NCBI GenBank assembly: GCA_013361075.1
Contig: JABWAJ010000388.1
Span: 1 to 5,791 of the forward strand
From: Saprospiraceae bacterium
GTDB taxonomy: Bacteria; Bacteroidota; Bacteroidia; Chitinophagales; Saprospiraceae
DNA length: 5,791 nucleotides
Reading direction: 5' to 3'
Below the pieces are notes generated by a model. That model did not search any database. It saw only the letters and a list, made by a program, of their open reading frames with translations, and was not told where the DNA came from. Within the stretch, counting starts at the first letter, position 1, and each line of letters starts with the position of its first letter. Positions 1 through 4,664 of the stretch are shown here, one piece after another. The position numbers and the translations under genes are program-made.

Positions 1-649
1 AGATGCGCAACTCATCCAAAAGTCCCTGATAAGGAATGTCATTGCCGGTAAGGCAGGTACCTCCCCCCACTGTCAAGGTCCCGGTGTTCAGGATATTGAT
101 CCGGCTGGTGGTCGTCAGGCTTTGGATGAAGCGCCCGTTTACGTACAGTTTCACGCGCAACCCTTCCCGCACCACAGTAACATGCTGCCAGCAGGCTGAG
201 TTGGTAAACTGATGCACCAGTGACACATTTTTGATGGCGGTTTCGCCAAAATAGCAATTGATGGTACGTCCGGCTGGTGCGTACCGAATGTAGAAATAGC
301 CGTTGTCATCACAATCATCGCTGCGTTTAGACAGGATGTGCTGGGTTCCGGCATTCCCTATGGGATTGATGTAAAAACTAATGGAGATGTCTTCCGAATC
401 AAATTCGCTGTTGACATTGCCTGTGCCCAAAAAAACCACACGGTCGTCGGCACCATCGAGCCGAAGCGCTGCATCCCTGACGCCGCAAACATAATCCGGC
501 GCACCGATGATCGTACCTGTGTTGGCTGAATTCCCGGTAGCATCGCCGGCATTGTTTTCAAAAGGATAGTAAGCAACGAGGCCAACGGTGGTTTGGGCAG
601 CAACTACCTGAACAAAAACTGAAAGAAAAAAGAACGCTAAATATCTCAT
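1..649 (-). CDS. Secreted LamG-domain (concanavalin A-like) protein, 3' end outside window
   Basis: A minus-strand frame is open from an ATG at 649 to the left edge, giving 216 codons with no stop. Residues 1-18 look like a Sec signal peptide (hydrophobic run, then VAA before Gln19). Residues 23-216 read as a LamG/Laminin_G_3 jelly roll: GLVAYYPFENNAGDATGN at 23-40, the core strand ALRLDGADDRVVF at 61-73, ISISFYI at 88-94, WQHVTVVREG at 154-163, LYVNGR at 168-173, and the terminal GLLDELRI at 209-216 just before the cut. Such domains bind carbohydrate or protein outside the cytoplasm; the ligand here is unknown. Cysteines at 55, 113, 132, 153 and 199 fit an oxidised, exported protein. It is a paralogue of the LamG gene at 1167-1982, in the same orientation. 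Because the C-terminus is missing, a type IX secretion sorting domain or further modules cannot be excluded. Confidence 0.85.
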   Translation of the reverse strand, partial: MRYLAFFFLSVFVQVVAAQTTVGLVAYYPFENNAGDATGNSANTGTIIGAPDYVCGVRDAALRLDGADDRVVFLGTGNVNSEFDSEDISISFYINPIGNAGTQHILSKRSDDCDDNGYFYIRYAPAGRTINCYFGETAIKNVSLVHQFTNSACWQHVTVVREGLRVKLYVNGRFIQSLTTTSRINILNTGTLTVGGGTCLTGNDIPYQGLLDELRI

Positions 650-677
650 TGTGAAGATTATTGGATCAATAACACGA

Positions 678-709
678 CAAATTTTGACGGAAGAAAACCT
701 TAGGTTAAA
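678..709 (-). promoter_or_regulatory. Candidate Bacteroidota-type promoter for the partial LamG gene
   Basis: Read on the minus strand, TTTA (709-706) is followed by 20 bases and then AAAATTTG (685-678). The Bacteroidota form is TTTG, about 20 bp, TAnnTTTG, so each box has one mismatch. It predicts a leader of about 20-25 nt before the ATG at 649, similar to the better promoter of the paralogue at 1982. The rest of the 112 bp gap (650-761) shows only very short inverted repeats. Confidence 0.35.
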
Positions 710-761
710 CGCCGTTTTGGTAGGAATAGTATCCTTTACGATGCGTCGCCGTTTAGCGGTA

Positions 762-1073
762 TTATTGGCCGAACATCCCGCTAAAGCCGGGAGGCAGCAT
801 GTTTTTAAGAAGGTTTTGGGCCTCCGCCGCTTCTTTTTGAGCAGCCAGCTCAAGGGCGCGATTGATCGCAACCGTGACCAGGTCTTCCACCTGTTCGGTA
901 TCGTCCCAGTCAAGCAAAGCTTTGTTGAACGTAATGTTGAGGATTTCGCGGTTGGCATTGGCAACTACCTTTACCGCACCGTCGCCGGCTTCCGCTTCTA
1001 CTGTAATGGATGCCAACTGTTGTCGCATGGCCTTTTGTTGTTCTTCTACCTGGCCAAACATATCTCCAAACAT
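762..1073 (-). CDS. ybaB: YbaB/EbfC family nucleoid-associated protein
   Basis: This encodes a 103-residue protein of the size typical of YbaB/EbfC. The family forms small dimers with long alpha-helical arms that bind DNA and act in the cytoplasm as nucleoid-associated proteins. Visible family features are the N-terminal MFGDMFGQ followed by an amphipathic helix rich in Gln and Met (8-20), the central sheet with ITVEAEAGDGAVKVVANANREI (23-44), the LNITFNKALL strand (45-54), and the helix QVEDLVTVAINRALELAAQKEA (61-82). The Met/Gly/Phe-rich tail (96-103) ends GMFGQ. In many bacteria ybaB sits between dnaX and recR; here it lies between two LamG paralogues, so the neighbourhood gives no functional clue. 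The ATG at 1073 is the natural start because the preceding bases contain no other in-frame start consistent with the family. No strong Shine-Dalgarno sequence precedes it, which is normal in this phylum. Confidence 0.92.
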   Translation of the reverse strand: MFGDMFGQVEEQQKAMRQQLASITVEAEAGDGAVKVVANANREILNITFNKALLDWDDTEQVEDLVTVAINRALELAAQKEAAEAQNLLKNMLPPGFSGMFGQ

Positions 1074-1107
1074 AAATGCTCTGTTTTATGCCCTGCACCA
1101 TTGGGTA

Positions 1108-1140
1108 CAAAGGCAATTTAGTGATTTGGAACGCAGCAAA
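1108..1140 (-). promoter_or_regulatory. Candidate promoter for ybaB
   Basis: On the minus strand TTTG (1140-1137), a 21 base spacer and TGCCTTTG (1115-1108) resemble TTTG/TAnnTTTG with one mismatch in the -7 box. It would give a leader of about 25-30 nt before the ATG at 1073. A full TAnnTTTG match, TACCTTTG, lies at 1187-1180 overlapping the last codons of the upstream LamG gene, but it lacks a -33 partner. Either could be used. Confidence 0.35.
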
Positions 1141-1160
1141 ATATCTTACCGGGGATCCGG
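1130..1160 (-). terminator. Weak possible terminator after the complete LamG gene
   Basis: Just past the LamG stop (1167-1169), the minus strand reads CCGG, a four-base loop and CCGG (1160-1149), followed by an AT-rich stretch ending TATTTT. The stem is only 4 bp of G-C pairs and the T run is short and interrupted, so termination here is doubtful. Confidence 0.22.
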
Positions 1161-1166
1161 CCGCAC

Positions 1167-1982
1167 TCAATACCTGGCACAAAGGTAATCGCTTTCCTGC
1201 GGATGCGGGAATCCCTTTCCGGGTTTTTGGGGCACATTGGTGAAGCAGTCCTGGGCAGCGTTTTCAATGGGAAAACGCGCATAAAGCTCTGATACTTCTT
1301 CTTTGGTAAGGGCGCGTTCGTAAATGCGCAACTCATCCAGCACGCCTTTAAAGCGCTGGGCTCTTCCGGCGCGGAGGCAGGGGCTATTGGAAAAAGACAA
1401 CAGTGCTTCGTTTTCAATGTTTACTCCGCTGCAGCGAAACCCTGCGTGTTTGAGCTGGCCATTTATATAGGTAGTGGCACGAAATCCTTCCCGTACCAGG
1501 GCAAAATGCTGCCAGCCGCTGCCTTCGTAGGTCGGGGAAATGCCGGGGAAATACTTTTCGGGTGTCTCGTGCACCCGGGTATCCACTTCCTTAGTGCCTG
1601 CATCCAGCATCAGGTCGAACATTTGGTATTCGTTACATTCCATCCGCTTGCCCAGCATGCTTTGTTTGAAAACGCCCTGTTGCTCTGATTTGAAATAAAA
1701 ACTGATGGTAAAATCGGTGATGGTGAAATAGTCGTTCACCGGCCCCTGGAATTCGAGGTAGTCATTCGTACCGTCAAACAAAAGTCCGTCGTCGTCAATG
1801 CCGCACCAGCACTGTACCCCACCGAAAAGCACCCCATCCGAGCCATTTCCACTGTCGTCGCGCGCATCGCATTCATTGAAGGAGTAATAAGCGATCAGGC
1901 CCTCATCGGGGTTGCCCGGCGGCGGGAAGTTGAAAACAGCACCTGCAAACAGGGCCAGAACGATGGAGTTGAAATGGCGCAT
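1167..1982 (-). CDS. Secreted LamG-domain (concanavalin A-like) protein
   Basis: This is a complete 271-residue protein. Residues 1-18 are a basic-then-hydrophobic export signal with no clear AXA cleavage site. The LamG fold spans about 28-236: GLIAYYSFNE (28-37), LLFDGTNDYLEF (67-78), FTISFYF (91-97), WQHFALVREGF (157-167), TYINGQLKH (171-179), and the classic family ending GVLDELRIYERALTKEEVSELYA (213-235). A 35-residue tail rich in Pro, Gly and Gln with two cysteines (246, 268) follows; it is not a recognisable type IX sorting domain. Further cysteines at 38, 58, 60, 117, 184 and 202 suggest disulphides. It is a paralogue of the gene at 1-649; the DNA for the DELRI region shares 16 identical bases (3-18 and 1324-1339). 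The ATG at 1980-1982 lies about 25 nt downstream of the expected transcription start. The family is clear; the ligand and role are unknown. Confidence 0.88.
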   Translation of the reverse strand: MRHFNSIVLALFAGAVFNFPPPGNPDEGLIAYYSFNECDARDDSGNGSDGVLFGGVQCWCGIDDDGLLFDGTNDYLEFQGPVNDYFTITDFTISFYFKSEQQGVFKQSMLGKRMECNEYQMFDLMLDAGTKEVDTRVHETPEKYFPGISPTYEGSGWQHFALVREGFRATTYINGQLKHAGFRCSGVNIENEALLSFSNSPCLRAGRAQRFKGVLDELRIYERALTKEEVSELYARFPIENAAQDCFTNVPQKPGKGFPHPQESDYLCARY

Positions 1983-2013
1983 AGGTCGTTGTTATAAGGG
2001 TATTTGAACCTTC

Positions 2014-2044
2014 CAAAGTTAGGCGGAAATTTCCTTCTGCTCAA
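2014..2044 (-). promoter_or_regulatory. Bacteroidota-type promoter for the LamG gene
   Basis: On the minus strand TTG (2044-2042) is separated by 20 bases from TAACTTTG (2021-2014), a full match to TAnnTTTG with the usual spacing. The predicted start near 2007 gives a leader of about 25 nt to the ATG at 1982. This is the best promoter match in the window. Confidence 0.65.
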
Positions 2045-2084
2045 TGGTTGGCACAGAATGCCTGAAAATGAATGTGTTTTTATT

Positions 2085-2107
2085 AAAAAATACCCTGTTT
2101 AGGGTAT
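2085..2107 (-). terminator. Rho-independent terminator facing the LamG gene
   Basis: A perfect 7 bp stem (ATACCCT 2090-2096, AGGGTAT 2101-2107, four-base loop) is followed on the minus strand by six T residues (2090-2085). It would stop transcription arriving from nadD and so insulate the LamG promoter 40 bp downstream. The plus-strand side has GTTTTG, a poorer T run, but weak two-way activity is possible. Confidence 0.6.
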
Positions 2108-2136
2108 GTTTTGCTATTCCAACACACCTAAATTTG
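2105..2136 (+). promoter_or_regulatory. Candidate plus-strand promoter in the nadD-LamG spacer
   Basis: TAAATTTG at 2129-2136 matches the Bacteroidota -7 box TAnnTTTG fully. At 20 bases upstream there is TATG (2105-2108), a three-of-four match to TTTG; a perfect TTTG at 2110-2113 is too close at 15 bases. The predicted start, about 2141-2143, falls exactly where the first long stem of the downstream structured region begins. Confidence 0.42.
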
Positions 2137-2141
2137 TGTCG

Positions 2142-2393
2142 TCAATTTCGGGGAACGGTAGTTTTTCACAAGGAAACGGTAAAGCCCTGAAATTGGGTTA
2201 TAATTTCACGCGGCCGGATGAGTTGCTTCAAAAGGCCATCCCTATGTTAAAGAACAGGGTTATTCACACAATCGTTTAGAAAAACAATGCGCAAAAGGGG
2301 GTAGAGACAATTACAGTCTCCAACAGTTGAAAAACGTTGAATTTAACAAGGGGCCTCTCTTCGGATTACACCGGGGAGAGGCCTTATGTTTTT
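2142..2393 (+). ncRNA. Candidate structured non-coding RNA of about 250 nt, family not recognised
   Basis: No gene fits this spacer; its plus-strand ATG frames are 5-11 codons. It does fold. Stems by position: 2143-2153 with 2185-2195 (11 bp, one G-U), enclosing 2161-2166 with 2172-2177; 2216-2220 with 2237-2241, extended by 2225-2228 with 2233-2236; 2240-2243 with 2256-2259 plus 2246-2248 with 2253-2255 (this competes for two bases with the previous stem); 2304-2308 with 2316-2320; and 2321-2339, a 7 bp stem with a bulged A capped by a GAAA tetraloop. A terminator hairpin closes the 3' end. G-U pairs in four places and the GNRA loop exist only in plus-strand RNA, which points to plus-strand transcription. 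I see none of the hallmark sequences of tmRNA, RNase P or SRP RNA, nor the end-to-end rod of 6S RNA. Role unknown; the pairings were found by eye. Confidence 0.5.
2352..2393 (+). terminator. Strong hairpin terminator, probably two-way, at the 3' end of nadD
   Basis: GGCCTCTC (2352-2359) pairs perfectly with GAGAGGCC (2376-2383). In plus-strand RNA the stem continues through two U-G pairs and CGG/CCG (2362-2364, 2371-2373) around the loop ATTACA, making 13 bp. The plus-strand downstream run TTATGTTTTT (2384-2393) is T-rich. On the minus strand the hairpin directly follows the nadD stop, but the inner pairs become A-C mismatches and the following bases are CCTTGTTAAATT, so it is weaker there. 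The T run overlaps the last nadD codons. Confidence 0.62.
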
Positions 2394-2968
2394 CGGTACA
2401 TAGCCGATGCTCCGAGGTATTCAAACACGGTATCGGGCACTAAATATTGCACCGATTTTCCAGCTTGAATGCACTGGCGGATATAACTGGCAGAAATCTG
2501 CATCAAAGGTGCATCAAAAAAATGCACCCGCGGATGGTTTTCCAATTCACCTGCTTCGTACAACGGTCTGCGGTACACATACAAGTCGTAGTCGCGCAGG
2601 ATAAGTTCGTAGTTTTTCCATTTGGGCAGGGTTTCCAACGCATCACTTCCCATGATTAGGGCAAAAGATTTGTTGGGATATTTTTCGCGCAGGTGGGCAA
2701 GCGTGTCCACGGTATAGGAAGGCTGTGGCAGGTTGAACTCAATGTCTGAAGCCCTCAGCAGGGGGTTGTCTCCAATGGCCAGGCGTACGAGGTGCAGGCG
2801 GTCGCGGTCGCGGGCGAGGCTTTGTTTGGGTTTGAGCGGATTGTGGGGCGACACAATCAACCATACTTCTTTCAGGTCGGTTTGGGTGGCCATAAAATTG
2901 GCAATGACCATGTGCCCTGTGTGCACTGGGTTGAAAGAACCAAAAAACAGGCCTATTTTTGAATTCAT
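2384..2968 (-). CDS. nadD: Nicotinate-nucleotide adenylyltransferase
   Basis: NadD transfers AMP from ATP to nicotinate mononucleotide, giving deamido-NAD+, the shared late step of de novo and salvage NAD synthesis in the cytoplasm. The 194-residue protein is of normal length and is one nucleotidyltransferase Rossmann fold. It shows the ATP-binding GSFNPVHTGH (10-19), SPHNPLK (40-46), PSYTVDTL (83-90), GSDAL (107-111) with Trp117, and the C-terminal ISASYIR (158-164), the second nucleotide-binding signature. I chose the ATG at 2966-2968 because family members begin just before KIGLFFGSFNP; a GTG seven codons upstream (2987-2989) would extend it with no family support. An AGGAG lies about 12 bases before the ATG, rather far for a ribosome site. 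The gene follows the lipoprotein gene by 33 bp with no terminator, so they are probably co-transcribed. A strong hairpin abuts its stop codon. Confidence 0.96.
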   Translation of the reverse strand: MNSKIGLFFGSFNPVHTGHMVIANFMATQTDLKEVWLIVSPHNPLKPKQSLARDRDRLHLVRLAIGDNPLLRASDIEFNLPQPSYTVDTLAHLREKYPNKSFALIMGSDALETLPKWKNYELILRDYDLYVYRRPLYEAGELENHPRVHFFDAPLMQISASYIRQCIQAGKSVQYLVPDTVFEYLGASAMYRKT

Positions 2969-3001
2969 AGTGTCAATAATCTCCTGCACCGCCGGTAAGG
3001 G

Positions 3002-3478
3002 CTATTTTTCCATTTCTTCCTTCAACATCAGGTCTGATTCGAGGCTGTCTTCCGGCAGAAAGATTTCCATTTCTTCGGTCGAAAAATCATCTTCGGAAGC
3101 ATCCACCAACCACCGGCCACCTACCTTTACCAGCTTGTATTCGGTTTCGTATTCGTCTTCGTAGTCATCCTTCAGCAAACACTTGCAAAAAGCAGTATCT
3201 GCTTTCTGTTCGCAACTAATGTTCAAAAAAGTTGTATTGAAAAGCGTGGAATCAATGGGATCTGCTGCAACTTGTTTGGCCAGCATGCTTAAAAATTCCT
3301 GAACTTTTGGTGTACTCAGCTGTTTGGCGGCTTCAAAATCGTTTTTGTCGTAATGAGACTGGAACAAACGGATGATTTCTTCCGGGGTTCGTTTGTCTTC
3401 TTCCGGTGCAGGAGTGTTGTTGCAGGCTTGTGTTGCGGCGAACAGCAACAGCAAAATGTAAAAAGTATAGCGTTTCAT
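3002..3478 (-). CDS. Putative lipoprotein, DUF4878/NTF2-like
   Basis: This is a 158-residue protein with a lipoprotein signal: MKRY, a hydrophobic run (5-15), then TQAC with Cys19 as the likely lipidated residue. Residues 20-35 are a Pro/Glu linker. Residues 32-126 begin with a helical TPEEIIRLFQSHYDKNDFEAAKQL pattern and end with the strand YKLVKVGGRWLVD (114-126). That layout is typical of DUF4878-like NTF2 folds, which are small envelope lipoproteins of unknown function. The last 32 residues are very acidic (about 14 Asp/Glu), and Cys89, 98 and 100 lie in the sheet region. The ATG at 3476-3478 puts the signal peptide at the N-terminus; the frame opens further to a TTG at 3553, which lies inside the promoter. 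An AAGG about 6-9 bases before the ATG could be a weak ribosome site. It precedes nadD in an apparent two-gene operon; no functional link is evident. The family assignment is by pattern and is moderate. Confidence 0.75.
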   Translation of the reverse strand: MKRYTFYILLLLFAATQACNNTPAPEEDKRTPEEIIRLFQSHYDKNDFEAAKQLSTPKVQEFLSMLAKQVAADPIDSTLFNTTFLNISCEQKADTAFCKCLLKDDYEDEYETEYKLVKVGGRWLVDASEDDFSTEEMEIFLPEDSLESDLMLKEEMEK

Positions 3479-3517
3479 GGCGCCTTCGGCTTGATTGAGT
3501 GAATGTTTATCCTCCGA

Positions 3518-3541
3518 AGAGGCTCTGGTTGCAGAACCTCT
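3518..3541 (-). promoter_or_regulatory. 5' leader stem-loop of the lipoprotein-nadD transcript
   Basis: In minus-strand RNA, 3541-3532 pairs with 3527-3518 as a 10 bp stem (one G-U) with a CAAC loop. It begins only a few bases after the transcription start predicted from the -7 box at 3558-3551. Its 3' arm can instead pair downstream as CCUC-UUCG-GAGG (3522-3511), a very stable cUUCGg hairpin, so the two folds exclude each other. Confidence 0.45.
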
Positions 3542-3550
3542 AAAACGGGG

Positions 3551-3558
3551 CAAAATTA
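3551..3558 (-). promoter_or_regulatory. -7 box of the lipoprotein-nadD operon
   Basis: Minus-strand TAATTTTG matches TAnnTTTG fully. No TTTG or TTG is present at the usual distance upstream, so only the -7 half is supported. It predicts a leader of about 65 nt for the lipoprotein gene, carrying a stem-loop at its 5' end. Confidence 0.4.
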
Positions 3559-3571
3559 GTGAAAAATCAGC

Positions 3572-3579
3572 TACTTTTG
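3572..3579 (+). promoter_or_regulatory. -7 box of the lpxK operon
   Basis: TACTTTTG matches TAnnTTTG fully but lacks a recognisable -33 partner. Only five T residues separate it from the lpxK ATG at 3585, so the transcript would start at or next to the initiation codon. It sits 13 bp from the opposing -7 box at 3551-3558. Confidence 0.38.
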
Positions 3580-3584
3580 TTTTT

Positions 3585-4658
3585 ATGGTTCATGCTACTT
3601 TGGTAAAGATATTGCTATCGCCACTTGCCCTGCTTTACGGCCTTGGGGTCAGCCTGCGAAATGTATTCTACCGAACCGGCCTGCTTCGGTCGGTATCCTT
3701 TAACATCCCGGTAATTTCTGTTGGTAACCTCTCGGTGGGGGGAGCCGGAAAAACACCCCACATCGAATACATCATCCGCTTGTTAAAAGACTACATTAAC
3801 GTGGCAACCCTGAGCCGGGGTTATGGTCGGAAAACCCAGGGATTCCTGGTCGTTGAATCCCATATGAATGCTGAACAGGCTGGCGACGAGCCACTCCAGT
3901 TTAAGCGCAAATACCCGGAGATCCTGGCGGGTGTTGCGGAAAGCCGGGCTCTGGCCATTCCGCGCCTGCTGATGGAAGACCCGGAAACGCAGGTGGTGTT
4001 GCTGGATGATGCTTTTCAGCACCGGGCTGTACAACCGGGCCTGAATATTTTGCTGACCGAATACGATAATCTTTTTACCCGGGATTTTTTACTGCCTTCG
4101 GGTCGCTTGCGCGAATGGCGCAGTGCCTATCGCCGGGCTGATGTTTTGGTGGTCACCAAATGCCCGCCAGTAATGGAGTCTGCCCAAAAAGAAGCACTGA
4201 TCCGCGAGTTAAAACCATTGCCTCATCAGAAAATTTATTTTTCCTATTACGAATACGGTACGCCTTATTATATATTCAATCCCCGATTTCAGGCAACCTT
4301 GCAGGAAGACCGGGATGTACTGCTGGTGAGCGGTATTGCCCGCACGGAATATTTAAAAACCTACATTTCGGAAAAATCCCGGGCGGTTTTTACCTTAGCG
4401 TATGAAGACCACCATTTTTTTGATGATAGCGACCTGAGTGACATCAAAAAAGCATTTGGCAACATCACGACCGAGGGAATTCAAAAAATGATCCTGACCA
4501 CAGAAAAGGATGCCGTTCGCTTAGAAATGCACAAAAGCTTCATCATTGAAAATAAACTGCCGGTATTTGTAATGCCGGTACAGGTGCAGTTTCATTTTGA
4601 TGAAAAAGCGCAGTTTGACCAAACCATCCGGGATTTTCTGTTGAACTTTAAAGTCTGA
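3585..4658 (+). CDS. lpxK: Tetraacyldisaccharide 4'-kinase
   Basis: LpxK uses ATP to phosphorylate the 4' position of the tetraacyldisaccharide 1-phosphate precursor, giving lipid IVA at the inner face of the cytoplasmic membrane. The 357-residue length is normal. Residues 5-28 form the hydrophobic N-terminal membrane-associated helix. The signatures follow in order: VGNLSVGGAGKTP with the P-loop (46-58), LSRGYGR (76-82), GDEP (100-103), DDAFQHR (141-147, often DDGFQHR elsewhere), PSGRLRE (171-177), VSGIA (248-252), the DHHFF segment (275-279) and TTEKDAVR (305-312). All family motifs are intact. The ATG at 3585 was preferred over an upstream TTG at 3495, whose extra 30 codons run through both promoter elements; a TTG at 3600 is an alternative if the leader is longer. 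It is divergent from the lipoprotein gene and is followed, six bases after its stop and in the same frame, by an acyltransferase. It implies a lipid A-containing outer membrane. Confidence 0.97.
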   Translation: MVHATLVKILLSPLALLYGLGVSLRNVFYRTGLLRSVSFNIPVISVGNLSVGGAGKTPHIEYIIRLLKDYINVATLSRGYGRKTQGFLVVESHMNAEQAGDEPLQFKRKYPEILAGVAESRALAIPRLLMEDPETQVVLLDDAFQHRAVQPGLNILLTEYDNLFTRDFLLPSGRLREWRSAYRRADVLVVTKCPPVMESAQKEALIRELKPLPHQKIYFSYYEYGTPYYIFNPRFQATLQEDRDVLLVSGIARTEYLKTYISEKSRAVFTLAYEDHHFFDDSDLSDIKKAFGNITTEGIQKMILTTEKDAVRLEMHKSFIIENKLPVFVMPVQVQFHFDEKAQFDQTIRDFLLNFKV

Positions 4659-4664
4659 AAAACC

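Noticed and set aside
777..791. CCCG...CGGG inverted repeat near the end of ybaB
   Set aside because: Its 4 bp stem lies inside the coding sequence and has no T run after it, so it is not supported as a terminator.
651..1121. A 156-codon open frame on the plus strand beginning with GTG
   Set aside because: It is opposite ybaB, which is clearly recognisable on the minus strand; the protein resembles no family.
2199..2204. TATAAT, an E. coli-like -10 hexamer on the plus strand
   Set aside because: It has no TTGACA partner, the phylum uses TAnnTTTG, and the bases are accounted for by the 2188-2208 hairpin.
2219..2304. Very short plus-strand ATG frames (2219-2251, 2244-2279, 2287-2304)
   Set aside because: They are 5-11 codons with no ribosome site or conserved look. 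A structured RNA explains the stretch better.
2407..3164. Plus-strand open frames of 65-143 codons across nadD and the lipoprotein gene
   Set aside because: They are shadows of the two minus-strand genes, with low-complexity Ser/Arg-rich translations and no motifs.
3479..3553. An upstream TTG start for the lipoprotein gene
   Set aside because: It would bury the signal peptide behind 25 extra residues, and the TTG is part of the -7 box itself.
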